A stretch of 64,000 nucleotides of DNA, taken from the NCBI GenBank assembly GCA_965198025.1, contig OZ240237.1, forward strand, positions 2,418,001 through 2,482,000, in the 5' to 3' direction. Position numbers and translations under genes: made by a program. Below the pieces are notes generated by a model that worked only from the letters and a program-made list of their open reading frames with translations, was not told the DNA's origin and did not search any database. This DNA is from CAYWWM01 sp965198025 (lineage in GTDB: Bacteria > Acidobacteriota > Terriglobia > 2-12-FULL-54-10). Shown here piece by piece: positions 33,783 through 43,548 of this stretch (position 1 is the stretch's first letter; each line of letters begins with the position of its first letter).

Positions 33783-35147
33783 ATGTCGCAGAGTGGGCGG
33801 CACGCAGTGGCCGTAGTCGGGGGCGCTGTGGCAGGCTCGGTGGCGGCTGAAATGCTGGCGGACCACGGCGTCCGGGTGGTCGTCATCGAGCAGAATTCGC
33901 GGCCGTACGGCAAGATTGAAGACGGGCTGCCGCGCTGGCACGTGGAGCAGCGGAAGCAGGAATACGCCAAGATTGACGCCCGCCTCAAGAAGTCGGGAAT
34001 TTCCTTCTTGCCGTTGACCAAGCTCGGACAGCACATCAGCTTTGACGACCTCGCAAACAACTGGGGATTTTCTGCCGTGGTGCTTGCCAACGGAGCCTGG
34101 CGCGACCGTGACATCGGAGTGCCGGGCGCGGAGGAATACGTCGGCAATGGTTTGCTGTACCAGAATCCATTCATCTACTGGTACAACCACAAGAACGAAA
34201 AAAGCTGCTCCGGCCCGCGTTACGACCCCATTCCGGACGAGGCGGTGGTGATCGGCGGCGGCCTGGCTTCCATTGACGTCGTGAAAGTTCTGCAGCTTGA
34301 GACCTACGAGCAGGCACTCAAGGCGCGCGGCATTGCCGTGACGATGCATATGCTCGAAAAGAAGGGTGTTCCAGCCATCTGCAAGATGCACGGAATCGAT
34401 CCCAAGGAATTGGGCATCAAGGGGTGCCTGCTCATCTACCGGCGCCGCCAGCAGGACATGCCGCTGCAACAGCCTCCTCCCAACGCGACGCCGGAGCAAA
34501 TTCTGCGCACCGAAGGCGTGCGACAGAAACTGCTGCGCCTGGCCCGCGAGAAGTTTCTCTTCCGGGTACAGGACCGTCGTCTGACGACCGGAATCCTCGT
34601 CGAGAACGGACGGCTTGCCGGACTCAAAGTAGTCGAAACGAAGGTCGAAGGCCGCAAAGCAACTCCCATCCCCGGCACCGAGCAGCAACTGCGCACATCA
34701 CTGGTCATTTCCTCAATTGGCTCGGTTCCCGAGATGATTCCTGGGATCATCAGTAAAGGTGAATACTACGATTGGAAGGATTGGGAAATGCCCCAATACG
34801 CAGGCAATGAACGGCTTTTTGGCGTGGGGAATGTTGTGACCGGTCAAGGCAACATCCGCGTTTCGCTGGTTCACAGTAAGAAGGTGACTGAGCGGCTCCT
34901 GGCGGAATACATGGGAGTTGCGGAAGGCGACGGCCAGCGCGATCTTTCGGAACTTTCCGCCGCGGTGAAAGGACGAGGCGTTGCCCAGGCCGAGGCTGTT
35001 CTTACAAAGATTTCCGCTCTGCCCAAACTTTCGGAGAAAGAACTGGGAGCACTGGAAGAACGAGTCCGAGCGGCACAGGCCAAAGTCGGCTACATCGGCG
35101 ACTACAACACCTGGATCGCCAAAGTCACGCCACCGGACTTGGAGTAG
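33783..35147 (+). CDS. FAD/NAD(P)-dependent oxidoreductase
   Basis: A 454-residue flavoprotein of the ferredoxin-NADP reductase/GltD-like two-dinucleotide-fold class. The N-terminal FAD site is AVVGGAVAGSVAAEMLADHGVRVVVIEQN (residues about 10-38; the first motif is GGAVAGS in place of GxGxxG). The NADPH site is VVIGGGLASIDVVKVLQ near 155. A GVGNVVTGQGNIRVS segment near 355 is the second FAD contact. An unrecognised helical tail of about 70 residues follows. It probably moves electrons between NADPH and a ferredoxin-like partner. ATG 33783 is preceded by AGGAG. It has no operon partners. Confidence 0.75.
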   Translation: MSQSGRHAVAVVGGAVAGSVAAEMLADHGVRVVVIEQNSRPYGKIEDGLPRWHVEQRKQEYAKIDARLKKSGISFLPLTKLGQHISFDDLANNWGFSAVVLANGAWRDRDIGVPGAEEYVGNGLLYQNPFIYWYNHKNEKSCSGPRYDPIPDEAVVIGGGLASIDVVKVLQLETYEQALKARGIAVTMHMLEKKGVPAICKMHGIDPKELGIKGCLLIYRRRQQDMPLQQPPPNATPEQILRTEGVRQKLLRLAREKFLFRVQDRRLTTGILVENGRLAGLKVVETKVEGRKATPIPGTEQQLRTSLVISSIGSVPEMIPGIISKGEYYDWKDWEMPQYAGNERLFGVGNVVTGQGNIRVSLVHSKKVTERLLAEYMGVAEGDGQRDLSELSAAVKGRGVAQAEAVLTKISALPKLSEKELGALEERVRAAQAKVGYIGDYNTWIAKVTPPDLE

Positions 35148-35186
35148 TGTCCCGCACGACTCTCCCGGCGATTTCCTGTATAGCTT

Positions 35187-35202
35187 TCCTCTCTCCAGAG
35201 GA
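35187..35202. terminator. Small hairpin between convergent genes
   Basis: TCCTCT and AGAGGA pair around CTCC between the oxidoreductase (+) and GH57 (-) genes. The stem is only six base pairs and lacks a U-tract, so this is a weak call. Confidence 0.3.
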
Positions 35203-35203
35203 G

Positions 35204-37342
35204 TTACTTGAGGCTTCGTACCGTCAACGTGACCGATCCTTCCCAGGAGTCGGCCGTCTTGAATTCCAGATCCCACACGGGAAGAATCGCTGCGCCTTGG
35301 TAGATTTTTTCAAAGCCTCCCTCGGACTGGGACACCGTGAAGATCGGCGCAAGCCACCAGCGGTCGGCGGCCGGGCTGCCGGTCAGCTCTAGATCAAGCT
35401 GCAGCCACTCGTCCCGCAGCTGCAGTGGTCCGTGCAGAGTTTTCTCTCCGGCCCAGTCGAGAGTTTCTTTCCATTCGTCCGCGAGGTAGTAGCGGTCCGG
35501 TGCGTTTCCGGCCAGCAGGTTCAGTACCAGTTCCAGTCCAAGCCGGAAGCGGCCGCTTCCCTGCATGCAATCAATCCGCACCGCGCAGCGAATCGCCGTG
35601 CCACCAGACTGGGGAATGACGGCGAATTCCTTCTGCACTGAGACCTGCAGGTCGGCTTCTTCGTAGGAAAGCGACCCGGTCCGAGTGAAAAGACAGCCAC
35701 CGTCCTTGGATTCCTCCCGGTCGTACTGTCCCGAAGCCCAAGGGAAAGATTCGCCAAGCCGCAGTAATGCGAAGTCTTCCCAATTCCTGGCCGAGGAAAA
35801 GAAATACGTCCGAAAAGCATGGCGGTCATATCGGTCGTAGAGGAGAAACCGGTCCAGTCCTGTTTCCTTACTGGCGACGAGCTCATGGATCGACACCATT
35901 TTGTCGTCGTTCTGTGCCTCAGCCGGCACGTTACGGTGATATCCCTCCGGACGCCGCCGCAGCGAGTTCACCAAGTTCGCGCCTGACGCCTTGCATCGCA
36001 ACGCCGCAATGGTAGCTCCGTCGGCGGGATCGATCAGACAACTGACGCGCTCGGTGCGGACTTCGATGGTCTTGCGTTCTTCCCCGAGCCATGCAAAGGG
36101 TCCACAAACGACGGTATCCTTGCGAAACGTTCTCTCGATCTTTTCGAGCATGGCCTCCGCCTGGATCAGCTCCGAATAGACACCATGCCGCAAATGCGGG
36201 GAATACAGCCCCCCGAACATGCCGTGCCAATATGCGTCGTTACATTGTGCCGCTAGCAAGTGCCGATACGCGAACTGCCACGCACGCGTCGCGGCAGCGT
36301 CCGACAGTTCCGGCCGGGCTGATCGAAAGCGGTCGCTCAGCGCAAGCATTTGTTTGTGGAGAAGGTTCGATTCGGAATACTTAGCAAAAAAGTTCGGCCA
36401 CGTGCCTCCGCAAAAAAATCGCAGGAATTCCTCTCCTCGCTCTAGGGTTGGAACGCGCTCCAGGGCTTGCTGATAGGACTCCGCAGCGCGTCCGGAGAGC
36501 GCCCATTCCGTCATCTCCCGGTAGGAAGCCGTCGGCAGGTACGCCGTCCCCGCTGGTTCGTGCGAGTCCATATATTCCGAAGCACGGCAACAGTTCAGCC
36601 AGGACTGGTTGGCCTCGACGGCTGAGAAAAAATCCTCAAGCCAGTGCTCTTCATACACAGAGTGATACGTATGAGGCCACCCTCCAAACTTTTCGAGGTC
36701 GTCTCCCACCGCCACCAGCGAGTCCGGGTGCCGGCCGGCGATCTGTTGCACCGCCGTGATGGTTTCGCCGACCGGCTTCCAAGGCATCGAATAGCGCAGG
36801 AACTGCAATCCGGGAATCACGCTGACCCAGCGCCCCATGGATTCCGTGCGGTAGTAGCCGTAGAGCGCCTCCGGTTCGATTCCGGCGCCGAGAAAGTGCA
36901 GGTCATCCGTCAGCGTATAGTCGACCCCGGCCCGCGCGAGCGTTTCCGGGAGCGTAGGTTCCCACACCCTCTCGGTCAGCCAAAGACCGCGCGGCCGCTC
37001 GCCGAATCGCTGCTCCAGAAATTCCTGCAGTTGTGCGATCTGCGTCTGCCGGTCGTGTTCCGGAATCGAGATCAGGATGGGCTCAAAGAATCCCCCTGCC
37101 AGAAACTCGACGCTGCCGTTTTCCCGCAACGCCTGCAAGCGGTCCATGTACTCCGGGCGGTGCTCCTCGAGCCATTCCAGCAAAACGCCCGAATAGTGCA
37201 GATTCACCGAGACGGTGGGATGCCGTTCCAGACACTCGATAAACGGCAAATAGGAAAGCTGGTAGTTCTGCTCCACCACCGAGTCAAAGTTGCCGACAGG
37301 CTGGTGAGCGTGCAGAACGAGCACAAGCGAAACACGGTTCAT
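35204..37342 (-). CDS. GH57 4-alpha-glucanotransferase/alpha-amylase
   Basis: A 712-residue glycoside hydrolase of family 57. The N-terminal (beta/alpha)7 barrel has LVLHAHQPVGN, the nucleophile Glu124 in WLTERVWEPT, and the acid/base Asp (214 or 215) in VGDDLEKFGGW; both positions agree with the Thermococcus glucanotransferase (Glu123, Asp214). DUF1925/DUF1926-like beta domains follow (LVNSLRRRPEGYHRNV, FRTYFFSSA). The enzyme disproportionates or hydrolyses alpha-1,4-glucans such as glycogen in the cytoplasm; no signal peptide is seen. I start it at ATG 37342 because the family begins with this strand; the frame extends to 37396. It is divergent from folD. Confidence 0.9.
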   Translation of the reverse strand: MNRVSLVLVLHAHQPVGNFDSVVEQNYQLSYLPFIECLERHPTVSVNLHYSGVLLEWLEEHRPEYMDRLQALRENGSVEFLAGGFFEPILISIPEHDRQTQIAQLQEFLEQRFGERPRGLWLTERVWEPTLPETLARAGVDYTLTDDLHFLGAGIEPEALYGYYRTESMGRWVSVIPGLQFLRYSMPWKPVGETITAVQQIAGRHPDSLVAVGDDLEKFGGWPHTYHSVYEEHWLEDFFSAVEANQSWLNCCRASEYMDSHEPAGTAYLPTASYREMTEWALSGRAAESYQQALERVPTLERGEEFLRFFCGGTWPNFFAKYSESNLLHKQMLALSDRFRSARPELSDAAATRAWQFAYRHLLAAQCNDAYWHGMFGGLYSPHLRHGVYSELIQAEAMLEKIERTFRKDTVVCGPFAWLGEERKTIEVRTERVSCLIDPADGATIAALRCKASGANLVNSLRRRPEGYHRNVPAEAQNDDKMVSIHELVASKETGLDRFLLYDRYDRHAFRTYFFSSARNWEDFALLRLGESFPWASGQYDREESKDGGCLFTRTGSLSYEEADLQVSVQKEFAVIPQSGGTAIRCAVRIDCMQGSGRFRLGLELVLNLLAGNAPDRYYLADEWKETLDWAGEKTLHGPLQLRDEWLQLDLELTGSPAADRWWLAPIFTVSQSEGGFEKIYQGAAILPVWDLEFKTADSWEGSVTLTVRSLK

Positions 37343-37514
37343 GAATCGGGGCTTCCGTCCAATACAGTTTGCCGTGAACGTTTCCGAAACCAGCATACGC
37401 GATGATCGGATGGTTTGTCAGCCGCAGCCTCCGAAGCCCGGAGAAATCTCTCCCTTATCTCACCTCGGCTGTGATCGGTTCCCGCGTCGTCCCGCTAACC
37501 GTGCCTGTGCTACG

Positions 37515-38561
37515 ATGAAGGCTTACGAAACGAATGCAACTCGCAACCGTCCAGCGGGAAAAACCGTTGTGTCTGCCCGACTGCTAAGAGGAACCATCAT
37601 CCGCGATCAGATCCGGGAGGAGCTGGCGGAAGAGTTGCAGCACTTGCAGGAAGCCGGCATCCGGCCCGGTCTGGCTGTCATTCTGGTGGGGAACAACCCC
37701 GCTTCGGAGATTTATACCCGGAACAAAGTGAAGTCGTGCGAAGCGCTGGGAATTCACAGTGAGCGGCTGATTCTGCCGCAGAAGATCACGACGGAGAATT
37801 TGCTCTCCCGAATCGCAGAGCTCAACGGGCGGGATGAGATCGACGGAATTCTGGTGCAGTTGCCGTTGCCTCCCCAGGTGGACTCCAAGCGGGTGCTGCT
37901 CGCGGTGAATCCGGAAAAGGACGTGGACGGATTTCATCCCGTGAACATGGGCAATCTCCTGACGCTGCGTCCGGGGCTCGTTCCATGTACCCCGGCCGGC
38001 ATTCTGGAGATCCTCAAGCGGAGCGAGATTCCCATTGAGGGACAGCGCGCCGTCGTCCTCGGCCGCAGCGACATCGTCGGCAAGCCAGTGGCGCTGCTCT
38101 TGATGCACCACAACGCAACGGTAACGATTTGCCATTCCCGCACGCGTGAGTTGCCCAAAGTCTGCCGGGAGGCGGACATTCTGGTTACAGCGCTCGGAAA
38201 GCCCGGCATGGTCACCGGAGATTTCGTCAAGCCCGGGGCCACCGTGATCGACGTCGGGATCAGCCCGCTCACCGAGCGCCCCGACGTTGAACGGTTTTTC
38301 CCAGGGAATGCCAAGCGGATGGAAGAATTCGCGCGGAAAGGGTCCACGCTGATCGGCGACGTACACCCGGTCAGCGTGCTGCCTTTGGCGGGAGCCATTA
38401 CGCCGGTTCCCGGCGGAGTGGGGCCGCTGACCATCGCCATGCTGATGGTCAATACGGTCCGGGCGGCCCGCCGGCGCCGAGAGCAGCAGGCCGGAACCGG
38501 CTCTGCGCAACCTGCCGCCCCGCTCGCTTCTTCGAGCGGCGGGACCTCTTCGTCTCCTTAA
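37515..38561 (+). CDS. folD: Methylenetetrahydrofolate dehydrogenase/cyclohydrolase FolD
   Basis: FolD interconverts methylene-, methenyl- and 10-formyl-tetrahydrofolate with NADP+. Visible motifs are LAVILVGNNPASEIYTRNKVKSCE with the catalytic Lys, GILVQLPLPPQ, PEKDVDGFHPVNMG, the Rossmann segment VLGRSDIVGKPVALLLMHHNATVTICHSRT, and TPVPGGVGPLTIAMLMVNTV. From ATG 37515 the protein has 348 residues against about 285-300 in the family: about 18 extra at the N-terminus and a 30-residue Ala/Ser/Gly/Pro/Gln tail. GTG 37569 would remove the N-terminal excess and is a real alternative, since neither start has a good ribosome site. Its TAA stop overlaps the stop of the ABC gene on the other strand. 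Confidence 0.93.
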   Translation: MKAYETNATRNRPAGKTVVSARLLRGTIIRDQIREELAEELQHLQEAGIRPGLAVILVGNNPASEIYTRNKVKSCEALGIHSERLILPQKITTENLLSRIAELNGRDEIDGILVQLPLPPQVDSKRVLLAVNPEKDVDGFHPVNMGNLLTLRPGLVPCTPAGILEILKRSEIPIEGQRAVVLGRSDIVGKPVALLLMHHNATVTICHSRTRELPKVCREADILVTALGKPGMVTGDFVKPGATVIDVGISPLTERPDVERFFPGNAKRMEEFARKGSTLIGDVHPVSVLPLAGAITPVPGGVGPLTIAMLMVNTVRAARRRREQQAGTGSAQPAAPLASSSGGTSSSP

Positions 38562-39322
38562 GACACCCCGTCCATTTTCAGGAACTCCCGCAGCGCGTGC
38601 TTCTCGATCTCGAACAGCCGGTCGTCGCCATATTGCCGCGGATACGGAACGGGAACCTCGACCCGGCAGGAAACCGTGCAGGGTTTCTGGGTAACAATCA
38701 AGATCAACTGGGAAAGAAAGACCGATTCGCCAATGTCGTGCGTGACGAACACGACGGTCTTGCCGGTCTCCTGCCAGATGCGCACCAGCTCGGCGCGCAT
38801 CTTCCGCGCCGTGATCTCATCCAGGCTGCTGAACGGCTCGTCCATCAAGAGAATGGCAGGCTCTGTCACGAGAGCGCGGGCAATCGAGACGCGCTGTTGC
38901 ATCCCACCCGACAGTTGCAGCGGATAGTAGTTCTCGTAACCTGCAAGACCGGTCAGCTCCAGCTTGCTTTGCGCCCGCTGTTCCATTTGTTTGCGGTCCA
39001 AGGATTCGCGTTCGAGCGGCAGCATCACATTGCGTTTCACCGTACGCCAGTTCAGCAGGCGGGGCTCCTGGAACACGAAGCCTACATTGAGTTCTCGCAG
39101 GTTGCCGACCGGGGTTCCTCCAATCAAGACCCGCCCCTCCGTCTGGTCGTCGAGTCCAGCGATCAGATTCAGGAGGGTGGACTTGCCGCAACCGGAAGGG
39201 CCCAGGATGGAAGTGAAGGTTCCCCCTGCGAGATCAAAGCTCAGGTTTCGGATCACTTCGAGCGATTCTCCGTTGGGTGCGCTGTGAATCTTGCGGAGAT
39301 TCTCGACAGTAATTTGGGTCAT
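38558..39322 (-). CDS. ABC transporter ATPase, NitT/TauT type
   Basis: A 254-residue ATP-binding subunit: Walker A GPSGCGKST, Q-loop VFQEPRLL, signature LSGGMQQRVSIARAL, Walker B ILLMDEPF and the H-loop THDIGES. The sequence is of the SsuB/TauB/NrtD class. It energises the permease encoded ten bases upstream. Its stop TAA shares the palindromic TTAA with folD on the other strand. Confidence 0.9.
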   Translation of the reverse strand: MTQITVENLRKIHSAPNGESLEVIRNLSFDLAGGTFTSILGPSGCGKSTLLNLIAGLDDQTEGRVLIGGTPVGNLRELNVGFVFQEPRLLNWRTVKRNVMLPLERESLDRKQMEQRAQSKLELTGLAGYENYYPLQLSGGMQQRVSIARALVTEPAILLMDEPFSSLDEITARKMRAELVRIWQETGKTVVFVTHDIGESVFLSQLILIVTQKPCTVSCRVEVPVPYPRQYGDDRLFEIEKHALREFLKMDGVS

Positions 39323-39332
39323 CTATGCCCGA

Positions 39333-40094
39333 TCAAAATTGCAAGGATGTTGCGGCTGCCGGCCGCCAGCTCGTCAGTCGCTGCTCAATCGGCCGGAACA
39401 CCGCGAACTCGATCACCAGCATCACGATGAGAAACATCAACGTCCAGGCGAATACCTGCGTCATGGAAAACAGGCCGAACCAGTAGTTCAGCATGAATCC
39501 GACGCCGCTGGAAAGGCCGATCAGCTCGATCGTCGTGCAAATCTTCCAGCAGATGCCGAGCGCGTACCGCGACGACCCGAGCAGATAAGGAACCAGTTGC
39601 GGCAAGATGATTTTCCAGATGATGGCGCGTCGCGAAAGTCGGCACGCTTTTCCTACGAACACGAGGCGCAGATCCACATCCTTGACTCCTTGCCAAAGGT
39701 TGATGCCCACGGCTGGAAAGGCCGTGATCCCAATGGCGATCACCGCGGCTAAGTTGTTCAGCCCGAACCACATCAGGCAGATCATTCCGTAGACGATGGC
39801 CGGAACCGTCAGGCCGATCATCACCCAGGAGTCAAAGAACATCTCTCCTTTGCGCGAAAGCCCCATCACCAGTCCCACTGCCAGGCCGAGCGTCATGGCG
39901 AGCGCGAGTCCGAGCGTGACCCGCAGCACGGTGATCGAAATATGCGTCCAGGGCTCGCCCGTGCGCAAATTGTCTATCACCGCCGACAGCACGGCGATCG
40001 GTCCCGGAACTATGTTGGGGGAGAGCGCCTCCGACAGCAGAAACCAGATGACCAGAAGAGTAATCAGGGAATAGATCTTATGGATTGAAATCAT
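39333..40094 (-). CDS. ABC transporter permease, NitT/TauT type
   Basis: A 253-residue inner-membrane permease with six hydrophobic segments. The EAA-like loop that docks the ATPase is AFPAVGINLWQGVKDVDLRLVFVGKA, and the BPD_transp_1 region (LAMTLGLAVGLVMG, GLTVPAIVYGMICLMWFG) is complete. The gene begins inside the end of the binding-protein gene (17-base overlap), so the three are translationally linked in the order binding protein, permease, ATPase. Confidence 0.9.
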   Translation of the reverse strand: MISIHKIYSLITLLVIWFLLSEALSPNIVPGPIAVLSAVIDNLRTGEPWTHISITVLRVTLGLALAMTLGLAVGLVMGLSRKGEMFFDSWVMIGLTVPAIVYGMICLMWFGLNNLAAVIAIGITAFPAVGINLWQGVKDVDLRLVFVGKACRLSRRAIIWKIILPQLVPYLLGSSRYALGICWKICTTIELIGLSSGVGFMLNYWFGLFSMTQVFAWTLMFLIVMLVIEFAVFRPIEQRLTSWRPAAATSLQF

Positions 40095-41115
40095 CGCGCA
40101 GCAAACCCTCCGGGATCGAGCCGAGCACCCGCTCGCCCAGCACTCTCTGGACGAATTGCAGGTATTCCTGTTGGGTTGCGAGCTGCTCGGCGTCCCAATG
40201 CTCGATCAGATTGGCCGACATCTTTTCGCGCAGCAGCTCGACCTCGGCGTCCGAGGTCATGCCGATGGTCCTGCCGTACTGCGCCCAGACCTCGGCGTTC
40301 TCCTTCGAGAATTGCAACGCTTCCTCGTAGGCGCGGAGAAAATCCGTGATGATATCCGGATGCTCGCGGGCAAACTGCTCGCTGGTGGTGACCATGACGT
40401 GCGCCGGCGCTCGTCCTTGCCTCGCCTGATATTCCTCGCTCAGGTTCACCAGCACGCGGTACTTGTTCTGGGCGGCGAATTTGATGGATTCCATCGTTCC
40501 CATCAGCGCGGCGTCAATCTCTCCGCGGGCGAGCAGGTTGTCGAGCGCTGGACCCGGAGCCGTGATCTGCTCCACCTCGCTAAAAATATCCAGACCGTGC
40601 CACTCGCTTGCAATTACCCCGAAGAAGGCCAGGGTGGTTGACCCGGGACCGCCGAACGATCCCATTTTCTTCCCCCGCAAGTCCGAGATGGATTGGACCG
40701 GCGAGTCCCAAGGCACGAACACGGCGTTGGCTGGAGAAAAGATTCCCCGCACGATGATCACGTCCTTTCCTTGCGCGCGGGCATTCGCCATCGTCGTAAA
40801 TCCGCCGAACCCGATGTCCACCTGCGATTCCGCAATCATCAGTTGTACGCTGGGCGGATTCAGAAACTTTATCCGTCGCGGCTCCAGTCGGTGCCGTTCC
40901 AGAATTCCCTCCGAGTCCATCACAAAGATGATGAAGTCCTGGGCCCCGGCCAGGTATCCTAAGCTGAACGTCCTGGGTGCATCGGCTGCAGGTGGGCCCG
41001 CCGGTGAGCACCCAACAAGCGCCATTCCGGCCAGGAGCACGGTCAGAATCCGGGCAGGATAAATGACTTGTTCCAATCTTAAGAAGTACTGTAACCTCAC
41101 ATCCTGCTCCACCAT
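40078..41115 (-). CDS. ABC transporter substrate-binding lipoprotein, NMT1/SsuA-like
   Basis: A 345-residue binding protein with a lipoprotein signal (LLAGMALVGC, Cys near residue 36). It has the NMT1/THI5-like fold: TFSLGYLAGAQDFIIFVMDSEGILERHRL, VDIGFGGFTTMANARAQGKDVIIVRG, DLRGKKMGSFGGPGSTTLAFFG, and RGEIDAALMGTMESIKFA. Members bind aliphatic sulfonates, nitrate, thiamine precursors or riboflavin; the sequence alone does not choose. I use ATG 41115, since residues before it in the longer frame do not form a signal. It is divergent from the DUF5916 gene, which might share the regulatory region. Confidence 0.87.
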   Translation of the reverse strand: MVEQDVRLQYFLRLEQVIYPARILTVLLAGMALVGCSPAGPPAADAPRTFSLGYLAGAQDFIIFVMDSEGILERHRLEPRRIKFLNPPSVQLMIAESQVDIGFGGFTTMANARAQGKDVIIVRGIFSPANAVFVPWDSPVQSISDLRGKKMGSFGGPGSTTLAFFGVIASEWHGLDIFSEVEQITAPGPALDNLLARGEIDAALMGTMESIKFAAQNKYRVLVNLSEEYQARQGRAPAHVMVTTSEQFAREHPDIITDFLRAYEEALQFSKENAEVWAQYGRTIGMTSDAEVELLREKMSANLIEHWDAEQLATQQEYLQFVQRVLGERVLGSIPEGLLRDDFNP

Positions 41116-41306
41116 TCGCAGCAATGCCGCCCATTCTAGGGAAACAACCGAGGAAATGGAAGTCCAGACTGGACGGACACTGAAAGAGTCCGGCGATCTT
41201 GCTATCATTCGTCTGGATCGTGTATCGTCCGAAATCGACCGGTACGCTCCGCCTCCGAAAGGTACATTTTCGAACCGCCGGGTTGCCGGCCGCCGGGCAA
41301 CAGCCT

Positions 41307-43547
41307 ATGAGCTTCTCCTCCATCAAGCGTTCCCTGAAATTCTCTCTGCCCAGCCGGTGGAAGCAGACTGGAGGAATCCTGTTGTTCCTGGCGTGCCTCG
41401 TCGGCGCGGCCCACGCCCGGCAAGTCCCGGATTTGGTTGGGATGGCGTCCGGCCGCAAAGTTCTGCGCGCGGTGCGTACCGTGGACTCGATCCGGCTCGA
41501 CGGAGAGTTGTCCGAGCGCGCATGGGGAAGTGCCGAACCTGCCCGCGACTTCGTGCAGGCGGAGCCGTACGAAGGCAGCCCCGCGACGGAAACAACCGAG
41601 GTTCGGGTTCTCTACAACGACGAATCTCTCTTCATCGGAGTCTACTGCCGCGACACGGAACCCGAGCGGATTCTGACCAACTCCTTGAGAGAAGACTTCG
41701 ATCCGCAGGATGACGACAGCTTCGAGATCATCCTCGACACCTTTCTCGACCATCGCAACGGCTATCTGTTCAGCACCAATCCGCACGGAGCCAAACGGGA
41801 CGCACAGGTAACCGATGAAGGGCGTGAGATCAATATCGACTGGGACACGGTATGGGACGTTCGCACGCAGCGGAACGGCGAAGGGTGGACAGCGGAAATC
41901 GTCATTCCATTCAAGAGTCTCAGCTTCGAGGAAGATTCAGTGCGGCCGGTTTGGGGCGTCAATTTTAGCCGCCGCATCCGGCGCAAGAATGAAATCGTCT
42001 ACTGGTCTCCGGTTCCGCGGCGGTACGAGATCACCCGGCTATCGCTTGCCGGGGAATTGCGCGAACTGGAGGGAATCGCCCGCGGCCGCAATCTGCGGTT
42101 GAAACCGTTCCTCGCCACGGACTTCAGCCGGTTCGCGTCCGGCGATCACATCGTGACGCGGGCAAAGCCGGGACTCGACTTGAAGTACAGCATCACCCCT
42201 TCCCTTACCCTCGACCTGACAGGCAACACGGATTTTTCCCAGGTGGAAGTTGACGAGCAGCAGATCAACCTGACGCGGTTCCCGCTCTTCTTTCCTGAGA
42301 AGCGCGAATTTTTCTTGGAGAATTCCGGCATCTTTCAGTTCGGCGACATTCCTGGTGAGCGCGGGTCTCGCTCCCGTGAGACGCAGCTCTTTTTCAGCCG
42401 TCGAATTGGATTGTCCGAACAAGGAGAGCCCATCCCCATCTGGGGAGGGGCACGGCTGTCGGGTCAGGCTGGCCAGTATCGCCTGGGATTTCTCAGCATG
42501 CAGACCAAGGAGACCCGCTTCGAGCCAGGCAACAACTTTTCCGTGGCGCGAGTCAAGCGAAACATTCTGGCGAACTCGGACATCGGAGCCATCTTCGTCA
42601 ACCGCCAGGCTGCGGAGGGCAAGGACTATAACCGTGCTGTTGGCTTCGACGCCAATTTCCGGTTCGGCCAGAACTTCACCATCAACGGATACCTGGCAAA
42701 AACGTTTACGGACAACCTGCACGACCACGGTCTGGCCCGGAAGATCTCGACCCAGTGGCGCGATAATCTCGTCAACGTGCAAACGGTCTTCACCGAGCTG
42801 CAGGAGAACTTCAACCCGGAAGTGGGTTTCACGGAGCGTGTCGGCGTCCGGACGTTTCGCAGCCGGCTGGAGCTGACCCCGCGTCCTCCGAGAAACTCTC
42901 TGATCCGGGAGTTTCGCCCCCACGTCTATCCCAACTATGAGATGGATGAAGACAACCGATTGCTGACCCGGACGTTGCACTACGGTTTCGACGTTGTGTT
43001 TCACAACTCCAGCGTCATCGAAGTGAAGCACGAGACGTTTTTTGACCGGTTGGACGAGCCGTTCCGCATTCGTCGGATCCCGCCTGCGATTACGATTCCT
43101 GCCGCAGACTACCAGTTCAGCCTGTGGGGTCTGGAGCTGGAGTCCGACCCCAGCAAGAAGTTTTCCGGATTGTTCGACTATCGCACCGGCGCGTTTTACA
43201 CAGGGGACCGGACCACTGTGGTTGCTACGGGCGCTTTCCGGCCCAATGAGCGCTTCTCCGTGGAAGGCCGCTACACATACAACGACGTCCGGTTGCAGGA
43301 AGGCTCCTTTGCCAATGACCTGATCGGTTCCCGGGTCAACTATTACTTCAGCACGCGCATGTTCCTCAGCGCCTTGATCCAGTACAACAGCGACCTGAAG
43401 CACGTTACTTCGAACATCCGCTTCAATTTCATCCACCACCCTCTGAGCGATCTGTTCGTGGTCTATAACGAGCAGCGCGACACGAGCGGAGCCGGCCAGA
43501 ACGACCGAGCCTTGACGCTCAAGTACACGCACCTGATTTCATTTTGA
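41307..43547 (+). CDS. CBM9-like/DUF5916 outer-membrane protein
   Basis: A 746-residue exported protein (signal peptide about 1-38, GILLFLACLVGAAHA). Residues about 45-220 form a carbohydrate-binding-module-9-like sandwich (SIRLDGELSERAWGSAEPARDF, LYNDESLFIGVYCRDTEP, FEIILDTFLDHRNGYLFSTNPHGAKRDAQV, WTAEIVIPFKSL). The rest is DUF5916, with long alternating strands and the signature FPLFFPEKREFFLENSGIFQFG, and ends in an aromatic residue (HLISF) as an outer-membrane barrel should. The function is unproven; a role at the cell surface with glycans or in oxidation is often proposed. The chosen ATG 41307 begins the signal; the frame upstream to 41199 has no signal features. Confidence 0.85.
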   Translation: MSFSSIKRSLKFSLPSRWKQTGGILLFLACLVGAAHARQVPDLVGMASGRKVLRAVRTVDSIRLDGELSERAWGSAEPARDFVQAEPYEGSPATETTEVRVLYNDESLFIGVYCRDTEPERILTNSLREDFDPQDDDSFEIILDTFLDHRNGYLFSTNPHGAKRDAQVTDEGREINIDWDTVWDVRTQRNGEGWTAEIVIPFKSLSFEEDSVRPVWGVNFSRRIRRKNEIVYWSPVPRRYEITRLSLAGELRELEGIARGRNLRLKPFLATDFSRFASGDHIVTRAKPGLDLKYSITPSLTLDLTGNTDFSQVEVDEQQINLTRFPLFFPEKREFFLENSGIFQFGDIPGERGSRSRETQLFFSRRIGLSEQGEPIPIWGGARLSGQAGQYRLGFLSMQTKETRFEPGNNFSVARVKRNILANSDIGAIFVNRQAAEGKDYNRAVGFDANFRFGQNFTINGYLAKTFTDNLHDHGLARKISTQWRDNLVNVQTVFTELQENFNPEVGFTERVGVRTFRSRLELTPRPPRNSLIREFRPHVYPNYEMDEDNRLLTRTLHYGFDVVFHNSSVIEVKHETFFDRLDEPFRIRRIPPAITIPAADYQFSLWGLELESDPSKKFSGLFDYRTGAFYTGDRTTVVATGAFRPNERFSVEGRYTYNDVRLQEGSFANDLIGSRVNYYFSTRMFLSALIQYNSDLKHVTSNIRFNFIHHPLSDLFVVYNEQRDTSGAGQNDRALTLKYTHLISF

Positions 43548-43548
43548 A

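Noticed and set aside
42039..43532. Antisense ORF of 497 codons
   Set aside because: Covers the DUF5916 coding region in the mirror frame; no recognisable motifs.
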